From the NCBI GenBank assembly GCA_964592255.1, contig CAZQCI010000010.1, forward strand, positions 1-36,267: DNA of 36,267 bases. The letters are read 5' to 3'. The DNA is from CAZQCI01 sp964592255 (GTDB lineage Bacteria; UBA10199; SBBF01). Positions 24,001 through 31,572 of the stretch are shown here, one piece after another (position 1 is the stretch's first letter; the number at the start of each line of letters is the position of its first letter). The notes beneath the pieces were generated by a model. The model saw nothing but the letters and a program-made list of their open reading frames with translations, did no database searches and was not told the origin of the DNA. The position numbers and the translations under genes were made by a program.

Positions 24001-24483
24001 ATGGCTAAAATTGTTATGACTGATTTTGAAGTAGAAGTACCCTCCAACTGGAAAGACCAGGGGATGATTACCATTACCATGCCTTCTACTGATAAGAAGG
24101 TGCGGCCTAATATTATTATCACTAAAGAACGTTTGGCCCAGCCAGTGGAACTGGAGGCTTATTTCGACAAGATCAAACGATCCGTTCAAGCACGGGGCAT
24201 TGACAGTTTTCAAATTTTAGAAGAAAGCGATTTGGAAGTGGCTGGTGTGCCTGCTAAAAAAATGATCTGCACCTGGGATTTGGCGTCCATGAAGAAAATG
24301 ATGAATCAAAATGCCCAATCGCTTGATCACATTCAGCCGGGCCAAATGGTTCAACAAATCCAAGTTTCTTTCATTCGTAATGATGAAGCCATTAATTTAA
24401 CTGCCAGTTTTCCAGCGGAACAATTTCAGATTTATTCGCGCCCTTTCCAAAAGTTTGTGGAAGGATTTAAGTTTATTGCGTGA
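24001..24483 (+). CDS. DcrB/DUF1795-like protein
   Basis: The 160-residue cytoplasmic product has the pattern of the DcrB/DUF1795 (Mog1/PsbP-like) fold. It begins with FEVEVPSNWKDQGMITITMPS, then PNIIITKERLAQPVELEAYFDKIKRSV, FQILEESDLEVAGVPAKKMICTWD, IQVSFIRNDEAINLTASFPAEQF and ends FQKFVEGFKFI. Members assist folding or act in secretion systems, but many are uncharacterised. AAGGAG is placed well before the ATG. A small alternative hairpin pair lies just upstream (see findings). Nothing nearby suggests type VI secretion, so the role stays open. Confidence 0.75.
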   Translation: MAKIVMTDFEVEVPSNWKDQGMITITMPSTDKKVRPNIIITKERLAQPVELEAYFDKIKRSVQARGIDSFQILEESDLEVAGVPAKKMICTWDLASMKKMMNQNAQSLDHIQPGQMVQQIQVSFIRNDEAINLTASFPAEQFQIYSRPFQKFVEGFKFIA

Positions 24484-24488
24484 GTTGA

Positions 24489-24562
24489 GTCATCCCGGTA
24501 AGTAAGTTGGGATCCAATTTTTCTCTCATCATGGATCCCGTATCATTACACTACGGGATGAC
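24489..24562. repeat. REP-like nested palindrome
   Basis: GTCATCCCG (24489-24497) pairs with CGGGATGAC (24554-24562), and inside GGGATCCA (24509-24516) pairs with TGGATCCC (24532-24539). The pattern GTCATCCCG...GGGATCCA...TGGATCCC...GGGATGAC is a very common dispersed palindrome of proteobacterial genomes. Here it fills the gap before the FabH-like gene and ends 12 bp before its start, so it could influence its translation. Confidence 0.8.
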
Positions 24563-24574
24563 GAGGCTTTATCC

Positions 24575-25573
24575 ATGCAACACTATCACGCTAAAATTAC
24601 TGGTACCGGATCTTATCTTCCTCCTCGTGTTGTTTCTAATAAGGAGCTTGAAGCCAAATGTGCCACATCGGATGCGTGGATTCAGGAAAAAATAGGGATC
24701 CGTGAACGACGTTATGTTGATCCAGGAGTGGGTACTTCTGATTTAGCACTTCAAGCTTCGCTTAAGGCTTTAGAAGCAGCTGGTAAAAAACCGACAGATA
24801 TTGATGCTATTATTTTTGCTACCTCCACCCCCGATTATCAAGCGCCTGGCTCCGGTGTGCTGCTCCAAAAAAAATTAGGATGTCACAAAATTCCAGCCTT
24901 TGATGTGCGCAACACATCTCCCGGCTTTGTGTTTGCACTGGAATTAGGGGACAGTTTAGTTCGTTCCGGAAAATATCAATGTCTTCTTATTGTAGCAGCT
25001 GAAGTTCATTCAACGGGTCTTGATTTTAGTGAACGCGGTCGGTTGATGAGCGTTATTTTTGGAGATGGTGCAGGAGCTGTAGTTTTAGAACCCAGTGAAG
25101 GTCCTCATGGTATTCTCAAAACACGCCTTCATTCCGATGGAACGAATTTCGATAAATTATGGTGTGAGGCGCCAGCTTCTCTTTATCATCCACGAATTAC
25201 CACACAAATGATTGAAGAAGGAAAAATTTATCCTACCATGGATGGTCGCTTAGTTTTTGAAAATGCGGTCCATCTTATGAGTTTAGTTGCCGAAGAAGTT
25301 TTAGTTCAGCAAAATTTAGAAGTGAATCACCTTCATCATGTGCTACCTCATCAAGCTAATTTACGCATCATTGAGGCCATTGGCAAAAAGATGAAAATTC
25401 CTTCCGAAAAAATTCATCACAATATTGAAGTTACCGGCAATACCAATGCCGCATCTATTCCCATTCTTTTGGATGAAGTCGTCCGTGCTGGAAAAATAAA
25501 AACTAATGATCTGATTTTAGGAATGAGTTTTGGTTCTGGCTTTAGCTGGGGCAGTTTTTTGGTGCGTTGGTAA
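24575..25573 (+). CDS. FabH-like ketoacyl-ACP synthase III with Ser in place of catalytic Cys
   Basis: KAS III enzymes condense acyl-CoA with malonyl-ACP to start fatty-acid or polyketide synthesis. The 332-residue product has the full FabH layout: ITGTGSYLPPRVVSNKEL, GIRERRYVDPG, IFATSTPDYQAPG, VIFGDGAGAVVLEP, LPHQANLRI (His259) and GNTNAASIPILLDE (Asn289), ending GMSFGSGFSWGSFLVRW. The usual 'FD-AAC-SGF' nucleophile motif reads FDVRNTSPGF, so the Cys is Ser115 (codon TCT at 24917-24919). Ser is known in atypical KAS III such as DpsC of daunorubicin synthesis. It may therefore be a specialised acyltransferase/condensing enzyme rather than housekeeping FabH. No other fatty-acid genes adjoin it. 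GAGG lies nine bases before the ATG. Confidence 0.9.
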   Translation: MQHYHAKITGTGSYLPPRVVSNKELEAKCATSDAWIQEKIGIRERRYVDPGVGTSDLALQASLKALEAAGKKPTDIDAIIFATSTPDYQAPGSGVLLQKKLGCHKIPAFDVRNTSPGFVFALELGDSLVRSGKYQCLLIVAAEVHSTGLDFSERGRLMSVIFGDGAGAVVLEPSEGPHGILKTRLHSDGTNFDKLWCEAPASLYHPRITTQMIEEGKIYPTMDGRLVFENAVHLMSLVAEEVLVQQNLEVNHLHHVLPHQANLRIIEAIGKKMKIPSEKIHHNIEVTGNTNAASIPILLDEVVRAGKIKTNDLILGMSFGSGFSWGSFLVRW

Positions 25574-26437
25574 TTAACGTACCGCTTTAGGTGCCGGCTG
25601 GGGCGGAGGCATAGGCTGTTGCTTGGCTTGATTTATTCCTTGTGGGGGATTGGGCCTTGGTGCTTGGGCTGGTTGAGGTGGTCTGGGTGCAGCAGGTCCT
25701 GGTCTGATTCCAAGAGGAGGTACTCCCCCAGGAGCGGCACCCGCAGGAGTAGCCCCTGGGGGAGTAGCTCCTACTGGAGCAGGTCTTTGCATGGCAGGAA
25801 TGGGTCGTTTTTGTACGGGGCGTTTAAAGCCATGCCGAAAAGTTTGGGCTTTGGAAGTGTTTGATTCAACTACATTGATAATCTGTCCGGTTTGACGCTC
25901 CCACTTTTTCAGGGCTTTTGACAAAATGGGTTGATTCACCGACCAAAGCATTTCGTCACTGCCTTCTAACACTCCTTCGTTAAACAGAAGATAACTGATG
26001 GAATAAGTCTGAAAACCTGTTTCGTCAGCTCCTCCCCAAACAATAAATGAACATGGCTCTTGGATTTGTACGCGAACCAAGCTGTCTGGGTTATGATGTG
26101 TTCTTAAAAATCCAACGATATTTAAATTAAGACGCAGCGTCCAAAGAGGTTCTTTTAAGTTTTTCATCATGAGCATCAGCTCATCCAAAAAAGTTTGCTG
26201 CTCCAAATTTTCTTTTTTTAAATGTTGAGTGGCGTTGTAGGTGATGAGCTCCATGTTATCCGGTAAAACAAGCCCGAAGAAAGCCCGCAAAAAATTAAAA
26301 ACTTGTTCAAAAAACCAAACATTTGTTTCTTCAGCGGTGACTTTTGTAAAATCTCGGTTGGAATTAAAACCCCAACTTCCTACCACATGCCCCTTGGCTG
26401 TGGCATCTTTCATGTAATCGTTGAGTCCCTTCAGCAT
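25574..26437 (-). CDS. Hypothetical protein with Pro/Ala/Gly-rich C-terminal tail
   Basis: I do not recognise the family. The 287-residue product has an about 200-residue folded part of mixed helices and strands (VFNFLRAFFGLVLPDNMELITYNATQHLKKENLEQQTFLDELMLMM; SFIVWGGADETGFQTYSISYLLF). A tail of about 85 residues follows, dominated by Pro, Ala, Gly and Gln with repeated APxP and PPxG units (GATPPGATPAGAAPGGVPP). It has no signal peptide or membrane helix, so a cytoplasmic protein with a disordered tail is likely. Its start lies 24 bases after the small feoB-linked ORF, so read-through from the iron operon is possible. The tail is more G/C-rich than its surroundings because of the Pro/Ala/Gly codons alone. 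Confidence 0.72.
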   Translation of the reverse strand: MLKGLNDYMKDATAKGHVVGSWGFNSNRDFTKVTAEETNVWFFEQVFNFLRAFFGLVLPDNMELITYNATQHLKKENLEQQTFLDELMLMMKNLKEPLWTLRLNLNIVGFLRTHHNPDSLVRVQIQEPCSFIVWGGADETGFQTYSISYLLFNEGVLEGSDEMLWSVNQPILSKALKKWERQTGQIINVVESNTSKAQTFRHGFKRPVQKRPIPAMQRPAPVGATPPGATPAGAAPGGVPPLGIRPGPAAPRPPQPAQAPRPNPPQGINQAKQQPMPPPQPAPKAVR

Positions 26438-26461
26438 GTTTTTAGTATAATAGAAGAATCC

Positions 26462-26590
26462 CTAAACCGGAAACGATTTGTTAGGAGGATTTTTTTTAGA
26501 TAATCGGAACCCTTTTATTATTTTTCGGCCTATAAGCAGAAAAGCAGTAAAAGCCACAATAACTAAAGCAATGATTTCTTGAGCATCCAT
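26462..26590 (-). CDS. Small single-pass membrane protein coupled to feoB (42 residues)
   Basis: An ORF of 42 codons starts at an ATG three bases after the feoB stop (TAAATCATG). The protein reads MDAQEIIALVIVAFTAFLL then IGRKIIKGFRLSKKNPPNKSFPV: one hydrophobic helix (about residues 6-20) followed by a strongly basic tail, a positive-inside single-pass membrane protein. Location, size and shape match the 'FeoB-associated' small membrane proteins (PF12669-like), but the cysteines of that family are absent. There is no separate ribosome site, so translation would be by reinitiation after feoB. The helix-plus-basic-tail composition and tight coupling argue it is real. FeoC is a winged-helix protein and does not fit. 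Confidence 0.6.
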   Translation of the reverse strand: MDAQEIIALVIVAFTAFLLIGRKIIKGFRLSKKNPPNKSFPV

Positions 26591-26593
26591 GAT

Positions 26594-28462
26594 TTAAAGA
26601 AATAGCCGTGTTACCTGAAACGTGATGAAAGACCCGAGGTAGGCCAAACTTAACATGTAACTCAATAAAAAGAACGGCCACTTCCATGAATTTGTTTCAC
26701 GTCTGACAACCGCTAATGTCGCCATGCATTGGGGCGCAAAAATATACCAGACTAAAAGGCTTAAAGCTGTTGGAAGGCCCCATTGTTGGCTGAGTTTTTT
26801 TCCTAAAACCGATTCATCTCCTTCAACAGCAAATACGGTTGATAAAGCACTGACCATGACTTCACGTGCGGCAAAACCAGGAATTAATCCTGTGCCGATG
26901 CGCCAATCGAAACCGATAGGTTTGATGATGGGTTCTATCCAATGGCCTAGGCGACCCGCCAGAGAATAATTAATCGCTGGGATTTTTGTAGAGATTTGCT
27001 CTGTCGTGGCTTGAGTTGGTGGCTTGGGATAAGAGGAAACAAACCAAAGAAGAATGGAAATTCCTAAAATCAGTGTGCCCGCGCGTTTTAAAAAAATACG
27101 AGCTCTTTCGATGAGCCCAAAAGACATATTTCTAAAAGAAGGGATTTTGTAGGTAGGAAGCTCTAAAAGCAGTATGGGTCTCCCTCCTTTTTTAAGAACG
27201 GTTTTTTTCAAAATCCATCCGACAATTAAAGCGGATATAATGCCAGCTGCATATAAACCCATCATGACTAAACCTTGGAGCGAAAGAAATCCTCCAACAT
27301 TTTTGTTGGGGATAAAGGCGGCAATGAGCAACGAGTAAACAGGCAATCGTGCCGAACATGTGGTGAGAGGAGCCACTAAAATAGTAGCCAAACGGTCTTC
27401 GCGATTTTCGATAGTACGTGTGGCCATAATGCCGGGAATGGCACAAGCGTGTGAAGAAAGCAGGGGAATGAAGGCTCGGCCGTGTAACCCCACCCGACTC
27501 ATCAGTTTATCCATTAAAAAGGCGGCCCGTGCCATATAACCAGAATCTTCAAGAAGGATAATAAAGAAAAAGAGAATGAGAATTTGGGGTAAAAAAACTA
27601 AAACAGAACCAACCCCGGATAGTATGCCGTCTAAAATTAAATTTTTCAAAGCTCCTTCCGGTATTAATCCATTTAGAAAATGGTGAGTGGTTTCAACCAA
27701 CGTTTTAATACCGTCCATCGGCCAATTAGCTAAACTAAAAACCGATTGAAACATGAGTGTTAAAAAAAGAATAAGTAGTAAGCTGCCCCAGAAAGGATGC
27801 AAGACAACTCGGTCAATGCGGTCCGTCCAAATAGAGGGCTTTGTTTTTTTGCGGACAGATTTTTTTAAGATGTGATCAACGTGCGCATAGCGATTGTGAA
27901 TTTCTTTAGGAGTAGGTTTATGCCATAGTTTTGATTTTTCGCTGGAAGGTTTTTCCCAAAATTCTTCAATAGCTTTCAGTAAGTCGTCAAGGCCTTGGTT
28001 TTTAACAGCAACGGTGGGAATGACAGGGGCGCCTAATTCTTTCGATAATATTTCTAAATCTAGTTTTAACCCTCTGTTTTTAGCCAAATCCATCATGTTG
28101 AGCACGACGATTAAGGGCAAATTTCTTTCTTTTAATTCCAGAACAAAACTTAAACTACGTTCCAAATTTGTAGCATCAGCAACGGCTATAAAAAAACACG
28201 GATGGCTTTCTTCTCCAAGTCGTCCGAGAATGGCATCACGCGTGACTTGCTCGTCTAAAGTTTTAGCATCTAAAGTATAGGCACCTGGAAGGTCTAAAAG
28301 AGTTAATTTTTGTCCGGATGGCGTGTTGATAAGGCCTTCTTTTCTCTCCACCGTGACCCCGGGATAGTTGGCTACTTTTTGATGACTACCGGTAAGCGCA
28401 TTGAATAATGCGGTTTTCCCGGTATTGGGATTTCCGACAAGGGCAATTAAAGAAGACGTCAT
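26594..28462 (-). CDS. feoB: Ferrous iron transporter FeoB
   Basis: FeoB imports Fe2+ across the inner membrane using an N-terminal G domain. The 622-residue product has G1 GNPNTGKT (10-17), G2 in YPGVTVERKEG, G3 DLPG, G4 NMMD, and a linker helical domain. The membrane part contains LLEDSGYMARAAFLMDKLM, the GxxGRAFIPLLSSHACAIPG core, and the second Gate region (RIGTGLIPGFAAREVMVSALSTVF). Length is at the short end of the family (usually 600-770). The start ATGA overlaps feoA's stop. The ending helices are followed at once by a small membrane-protein ORF, so the operon likely runs fur-feoA-feoB-small ORF. Confidence 0.96.
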   Translation of the reverse strand: MTSSLIALVGNPNTGKTALFNALTGSHQKVANYPGVTVERKEGLINTPSGQKLTLLDLPGAYTLDAKTLDEQVTRDAILGRLGEESHPCFFIAVADATNLERSLSFVLELKERNLPLIVVLNMMDLAKNRGLKLDLEILSKELGAPVIPTVAVKNQGLDDLLKAIEEFWEKPSSEKSKLWHKPTPKEIHNRYAHVDHILKKSVRKKTKPSIWTDRIDRVVLHPFWGSLLLILFLTLMFQSVFSLANWPMDGIKTLVETTHHFLNGLIPEGALKNLILDGILSGVGSVLVFLPQILILFFFIILLEDSGYMARAAFLMDKLMSRVGLHGRAFIPLLSSHACAIPGIMATRTIENREDRLATILVAPLTTCSARLPVYSLLIAAFIPNKNVGGFLSLQGLVMMGLYAAGIISALIVGWILKKTVLKKGGRPILLLELPTYKIPSFRNMSFGLIERARIFLKRAGTLILGISILLWFVSSYPKPPTQATTEQISTKIPAINYSLAGRLGHWIEPIIKPIGFDWRIGTGLIPGFAAREVMVSALSTVFAVEGDESVLGKKLSQQWGLPTALSLLVWYIFAPQCMATLAVVRRETNSWKWPFFLLSYMLSLAYLGSFITFQVTRLFL

Positions 28463-28713
28463 GACAAAACCTCGACCACTTCAATGTTATCGGCTTCACA
28501 GCGACGCATGGCGAAGAGAGTTCCACGTACTCGAACAGCCAAAGGGTCTTTTCCAAAAGGGGCTTCGTGGACCACTTCAACGGATTCTCCTTCTAAAAAC
28601 CCCAATTCTAAAAAACGGGTTAATAAACCATTAGGTGCTAAGGCGACAATTTTCCCTTTTTTACCTTTGGGGAATTTTCCTAACGTTGTGGTAAGAGGTT
28701 TTATTTTTTGCAT
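28459..28713 (-). CDS. feoA: FeoA, ferrous iron transport accessory protein
   Basis: FeoA is a small SH3-like cytoplasmic protein needed for FeoB activity. The product has KPLTTTLGKFPKGKKGKIVALAPNGLLTRFLELGFLEGESVEVVHEAPFGKDPLAVRVRGTLFAMRRCEADNIEV, matching the FeoA pattern (the L-E-LGF.pG..V.v....gdPl.v...g...alr...A). I use the ATG at 28713 (84 residues); a TTG at 28722 would add three residues. It begins inside the 3' end of fur (13-base overlap) and its stop overlaps feoB's start, so translation of the three genes is coupled. Confidence 0.93.
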   Translation of the reverse strand: MQKIKPLTTTLGKFPKGKKGKIVALAPNGLLTRFLELGFLEGESVEVVHEAPFGKDPLAVRVRGTLFAMRRCEADNIEVVEVLS

Positions 28714-29174
28714 TTTGAACAAATACCGTAAAGTTCCATTTTATGATTGGTGAGTGTAAAGCCGTGTTTTTTCACCACCATGTCTTGAAGTTTTTCGATG
28801 GTTTTGTTTTCAAACTCCACAATGACCCCACAACGGGTGCAGATGAGATGGTCGTGATGGTGGTCCGAAACCGGTTCAAACAACGATTGGCCTTTGCCAA
28901 AATGGCGTTGATGGGCCAAACCCGCTTCGATAAGCAACATTAATGTGCGGTACACAGTGGCATAGCTGATGGTGTTGTCGGTACCACGGCAGATTTCCAG
29001 TAATTCTTCCAAACGATAATGTCTGTGAGGGGAGGTGAAGAATTCATTAACAATTACTTCACGTTGGTCGGTCCATTTAAGACCATTGGCCGCGATATAT
29101 TGATGAATGGCTGCCAATTGATCCCCACCTATTTTTTTACTGATGTCTTCTTTTGTTTTTCTGGATGGTGCCAT
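28701..29174 (-). CDS. fur: Ferric uptake regulator Fur-family repressor
   Basis: Fur represses iron-uptake genes when loaded with Fe2+. The 157-residue product has the winged-helix part (GLKWTDQREVIVNEFF...HYRLEELLEI...TISYATVYRTLMLLIEAGLA), the metal region SDHHHDHLICTRCGVIVEFEN with the CxxC pair, and a closing CSKCKK second zinc site. Position at the head of feoA-feoB makes it an autoregulated iron controller, supported by a Fur-box-like palindrome upstream. The ATG at 29174 lacks a Shine-Dalgarno and sits only about nine bases after the candidate -10, so the mRNA may be leaderless. PerR or Zur remain possible, but the feo context favours Fur. Confidence 0.93.
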   Translation of the reverse strand: MAPSRKTKEDISKKIGGDQLAAIHQYIAANGLKWTDQREVIVNEFFTSPHRHYRLEELLEICRGTDNTISYATVYRTLMLLIEAGLAHQRHFGKGQSLFEPVSDHHHDHLICTRCGVIVEFENKTIEKLQDMVVKKHGFTLTNHKMELYGICSKCKK

Positions 29175-29182
29175 AATTTTTA

Positions 29183-29211
29183 AATTTAGACGAGGGGGGG
29201 GGTTAGGTCAA
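29183..29211 (-). promoter_or_regulatory. Candidate fur-feoAB promoter with 9-G/C tract in the spacer
   Basis: On the minus strand a TTGACC (-35, at 29206-29211) is followed by a 17-bp spacer and TAAATT (-10, at 29183-29188). Nine consecutive G on the plus strand (29194-29202) lie within the spacer. The initiation point predicted about seven bases after the -10 is very close to the fur ATG at 29174. Confidence 0.42.
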
Positions 29212-29219
29212 GAGTTATT

Positions 29220-29234
29220 TGAAAGTAATTTTCA
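29220..29234. promoter_or_regulatory. Candidate Fur box upstream of fur
   Basis: TGAAAGTAATTTTCA is a 7-1-7 palindrome with one mismatch between its arms. On the minus strand it matches the 7-1-7 Fur consensus TGATAATNATTATCA at 11 of the 14 defined positions. It lies just upstream of the candidate -35, where bound Fur could block polymerase. A second, weaker ATTATCA-like stretch follows at 29231-29247. Confidence 0.4.
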
Positions 29235-29269
29235 ATTTCAAATTATCATCTCAGGATCATAACGCAGTC

Positions 29270-29295
29270 GTCATTCCCGCTTTCGCGAGAATGAC
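29270..29295. repeat. REP-like palindrome
   Basis: GTCATTCCCGC (29270-29280) and GCGAGAATGAC (29285-29295) form a stem with one mismatch and a TTTC loop. This GTCATTCCCG...GAATGAC form is a widespread proteobacterial intergenic repeat. It lies between the comEC 3' end and the fur promoter. Confidence 0.75.
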
Positions 29296-29325
29296 AATTT
29301 TGAAAAGCTAGTCGTGTAACATCAG

Positions 29326-31572
29326 TTATTTATTGAAAAGCGTGGTTTTTAAGAAACCATTTTCCCAACTTAGGGTGATGGTCCCGTTTTTATCCGTACG
29401 GTAGATAGGAATTTTTTTGGATTGCAGGCGTTCTAATACAGAAGGGTGAGGATGATGAAAACGATTGGCTTCCCCCACACCGATGGTGACTACCTCTGGT
29501 TTTACCGCTTCCAAAAAACGTTCACTGGTGGATGTTTTACTGCCATGGTGCCCTACTTTAAGAATTTTGCTTTTTAAATCATCGGGCGTATAGGCTTCTA
29601 GTAATCTCATTTCCCCTAAACTTTCCAAATCCCCTGTGAGCAAAGCAGTGAAATCACCCGCCTGAATTTTTAATACGAGTGAACGATTATTATCCTTATC
29701 CGAAGCGGGGGAATTTTCAAAAGGAGATAAGACATCAATACGAAAATTTGTGTCTGCAACCGGTGTTTGTCCTTTTTTGAGAACCAGAGTGGGAATTTTT
29801 TCAACAGCACTCATTAATTTTTGATAGTCAGGTGAATTATCCGGAAAGCCATTCCACCAAAATTCATGTACGGGGTATTCTTTTAAAAGAGTGATAAGAC
29901 CTAAATAGTGGTCGGTATCGGCATGAGTGACTGCTACGGCATTTAAGTATGGAATTCTTTCGTGTAGTAGATAAGGAATAAGAACATTGTCACCAATATC
30001 AAAGTAAGGCGAGCCACCTCCATCAATTAAGTAGCGATGGGCTCCAGGTAGCTCCAATAAAATGCTATCCCCTTGTCCTACATCGATTTGAGTCATACGA
30101 ATGGAGTTGTCAAACCACCCGTGACGAATCACGTAGGCCGCATCCACTGTAAAAATAAGGACAGCTACAAGTACCACAATTTTTTTTAATTTTTGAGAAA
30201 TGGAAATTATCAATAAAACAAGAGTTGTGTAGTATAGAGCTAGCTCCCACCCGTGAGGCGGAAAAACAAGAAAAGGCGGATGAAAAAAATTTTGGGATTT
30301 TTGTAAGATGTAAATCACACCCTCAATCATCTTTTGATCAAACCAAAATATAATTGTAGAAAATTTTGTGCTGAACAAATTAATTCCAAGACCCAAAAGA
30401 CCGGAAGGCACAATGATCAGTTCAATGAGGGGCGTGGCCCACAAGTTCATCAAAAATCCAGTCCACTGAAAACGATGGAAATAAAATAAAAGAAGAGGCG
30501 TTAAGCCAAAGAGCATGGCTACTTGAAGAAGAATCAAACTTTCAAAGGATTGAGCTATTTTTTTAAATCCCCACGAAGAGTTTTGATTCCCCGTCACTTG
30601 TGTGGAAAAAACAGAAAGTTTTTTATGCAAAATTGGAAAAATCGTTAAAAGACTTCCTACGGCTACAAATGAGAGTTGAAAAGAAATACTGAAGAGGTCT
30701 TGTGGGTGAATGAGAAGAATAAAAAAAGCGGAAGCAAAAAGAATATTAACCCAATCGCGCGGTCGATTCAGTAGAATCGCTGTAAAAAAACAAGCGGAGG
30801 CGATTAAGCCCCGAGTGAGGGAAGGACTGGGTTCGCAGAAGAAAAAATAAGCGGTTAATAGAATAATGCTGATACTGGCGGCGATTTTTCTTCCAGGTAT
30901 ATAAAGTAGCCAAGCGGGTTTTGTTTTTAAAAATAAAAGAACAAGACCAAACGTAAGGGCTCCCATCGCTCCAAAATGCATGCCTGAAATAACTAATAAA
31001 TGGGTGAGTCCGTTATCTTGAAAAAGTTTTTCCGTTTCCGGAGTGATATCAGAATCATCACCCCAGAGTAGAGCTTTAAGAATTCCGTTTCCTTTTTTTC
31101 CAAAAGCCTTCTCCAATCTTTTTTTAAAATTTTCAGATCCGTTTTTAAAAAAAGAAAAAGAGCCTTTTTGAATCAATATAATCTGACTCTCACTTTCTAC
31201 AAAAGCTGTTGCCTGCAAACCTTTGTGACTAAGATAATCAACATAATCAAAAACGCCGGGATTTTTATAACTACGAGGAAGTTTAAGGGATGAAAAAAAT
31301 TGGATTCTATCCCCAGTGTTAAATTTTATTTTGGCTTCAGGTATCGTGAGGAGAATGCGTCCTTGAGTAGGAAGTGCCAGATCGATGGTTATTTTGGTTT
31401 TATTGTCTGTTCTTTCCTTACTTTTAATTTGACCTTCCATCAAAAAAGGTTGGTTAAGCCATGAACGATTCAACGGTGGAGTTGGAAAAAAATGATTGTG
31501 AGATAAGATGATAAGAATCAGAGTCAAAAGTGGCAGAAAAAAAGGCCGTCGGATGATTTCAAGGGGAGACAT
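29326..31572 (-). CDS. comEC: ComEC/Rec2 DNA-uptake channel protein
   Basis: ComEC transports single-stranded DNA across the inner membrane during natural transformation. The 748-residue product is full length. Two N-terminal membrane helices and an OB-like DUF4131 part (GQIKSKERTDNKTKITIDL...GRILLTIPEAKIKFNTGDRIQF) come first. The polytopic competence domain follows (LWGDDSDITPETEKLFQDNGLTHLLVISGMHFG, the family signature). Last is a metallo-beta-lactamase-like domain with DVGQGDSILLELPG, LIDGGGSPYFDIG, THADTDHYLG and VGHHGSKTSTS, probably the nuclease that degrades the non-transforming strand. No comEA or pilus genes are in view. Its start overlaps the stop of the 227-residue gene (TAATG). 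Confidence 0.95.
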   Translation of the reverse strand: MSPLEIIRRPFFLPLLTLILIILSHNHFFPTPPLNRSWLNQPFLMEGQIKSKERTDNKTKITIDLALPTQGRILLTIPEAKIKFNTGDRIQFFSSLKLPRSYKNPGVFDYVDYLSHKGLQATAFVESESQIILIQKGSFSFFKNGSENFKKRLEKAFGKKGNGILKALLWGDDSDITPETEKLFQDNGLTHLLVISGMHFGAMGALTFGLVLLFLKTKPAWLLYIPGRKIAASISIILLTAYFFFCEPSPSLTRGLIASACFFTAILLNRPRDWVNILFASAFFILLIHPQDLFSISFQLSFVAVGSLLTIFPILHKKLSVFSTQVTGNQNSSWGFKKIAQSFESLILLQVAMLFGLTPLLLFYFHRFQWTGFLMNLWATPLIELIIVPSGLLGLGINLFSTKFSTIIFWFDQKMIEGVIYILQKSQNFFHPPFLVFPPHGWELALYYTTLVLLIISISQKLKKIVVLVAVLIFTVDAAYVIRHGWFDNSIRMTQIDVGQGDSILLELPGAHRYLIDGGGSPYFDIGDNVLIPYLLHERIPYLNAVAVTHADTDHYLGLITLLKEYPVHEFWWNGFPDNSPDYQKLMSAVEKIPTLVLKKGQTPVADTNFRIDVLSPFENSPASDKDNNRSLVLKIQAGDFTALLTGDLESLGEMRLLEAYTPDDLKSKILKVGHHGSKTSTSERFLEAVKPEVVTIGVGEANRFHHPHPSVLERLQSKKIPIYRTDKNGTITLSWENGFLKTTLFNK

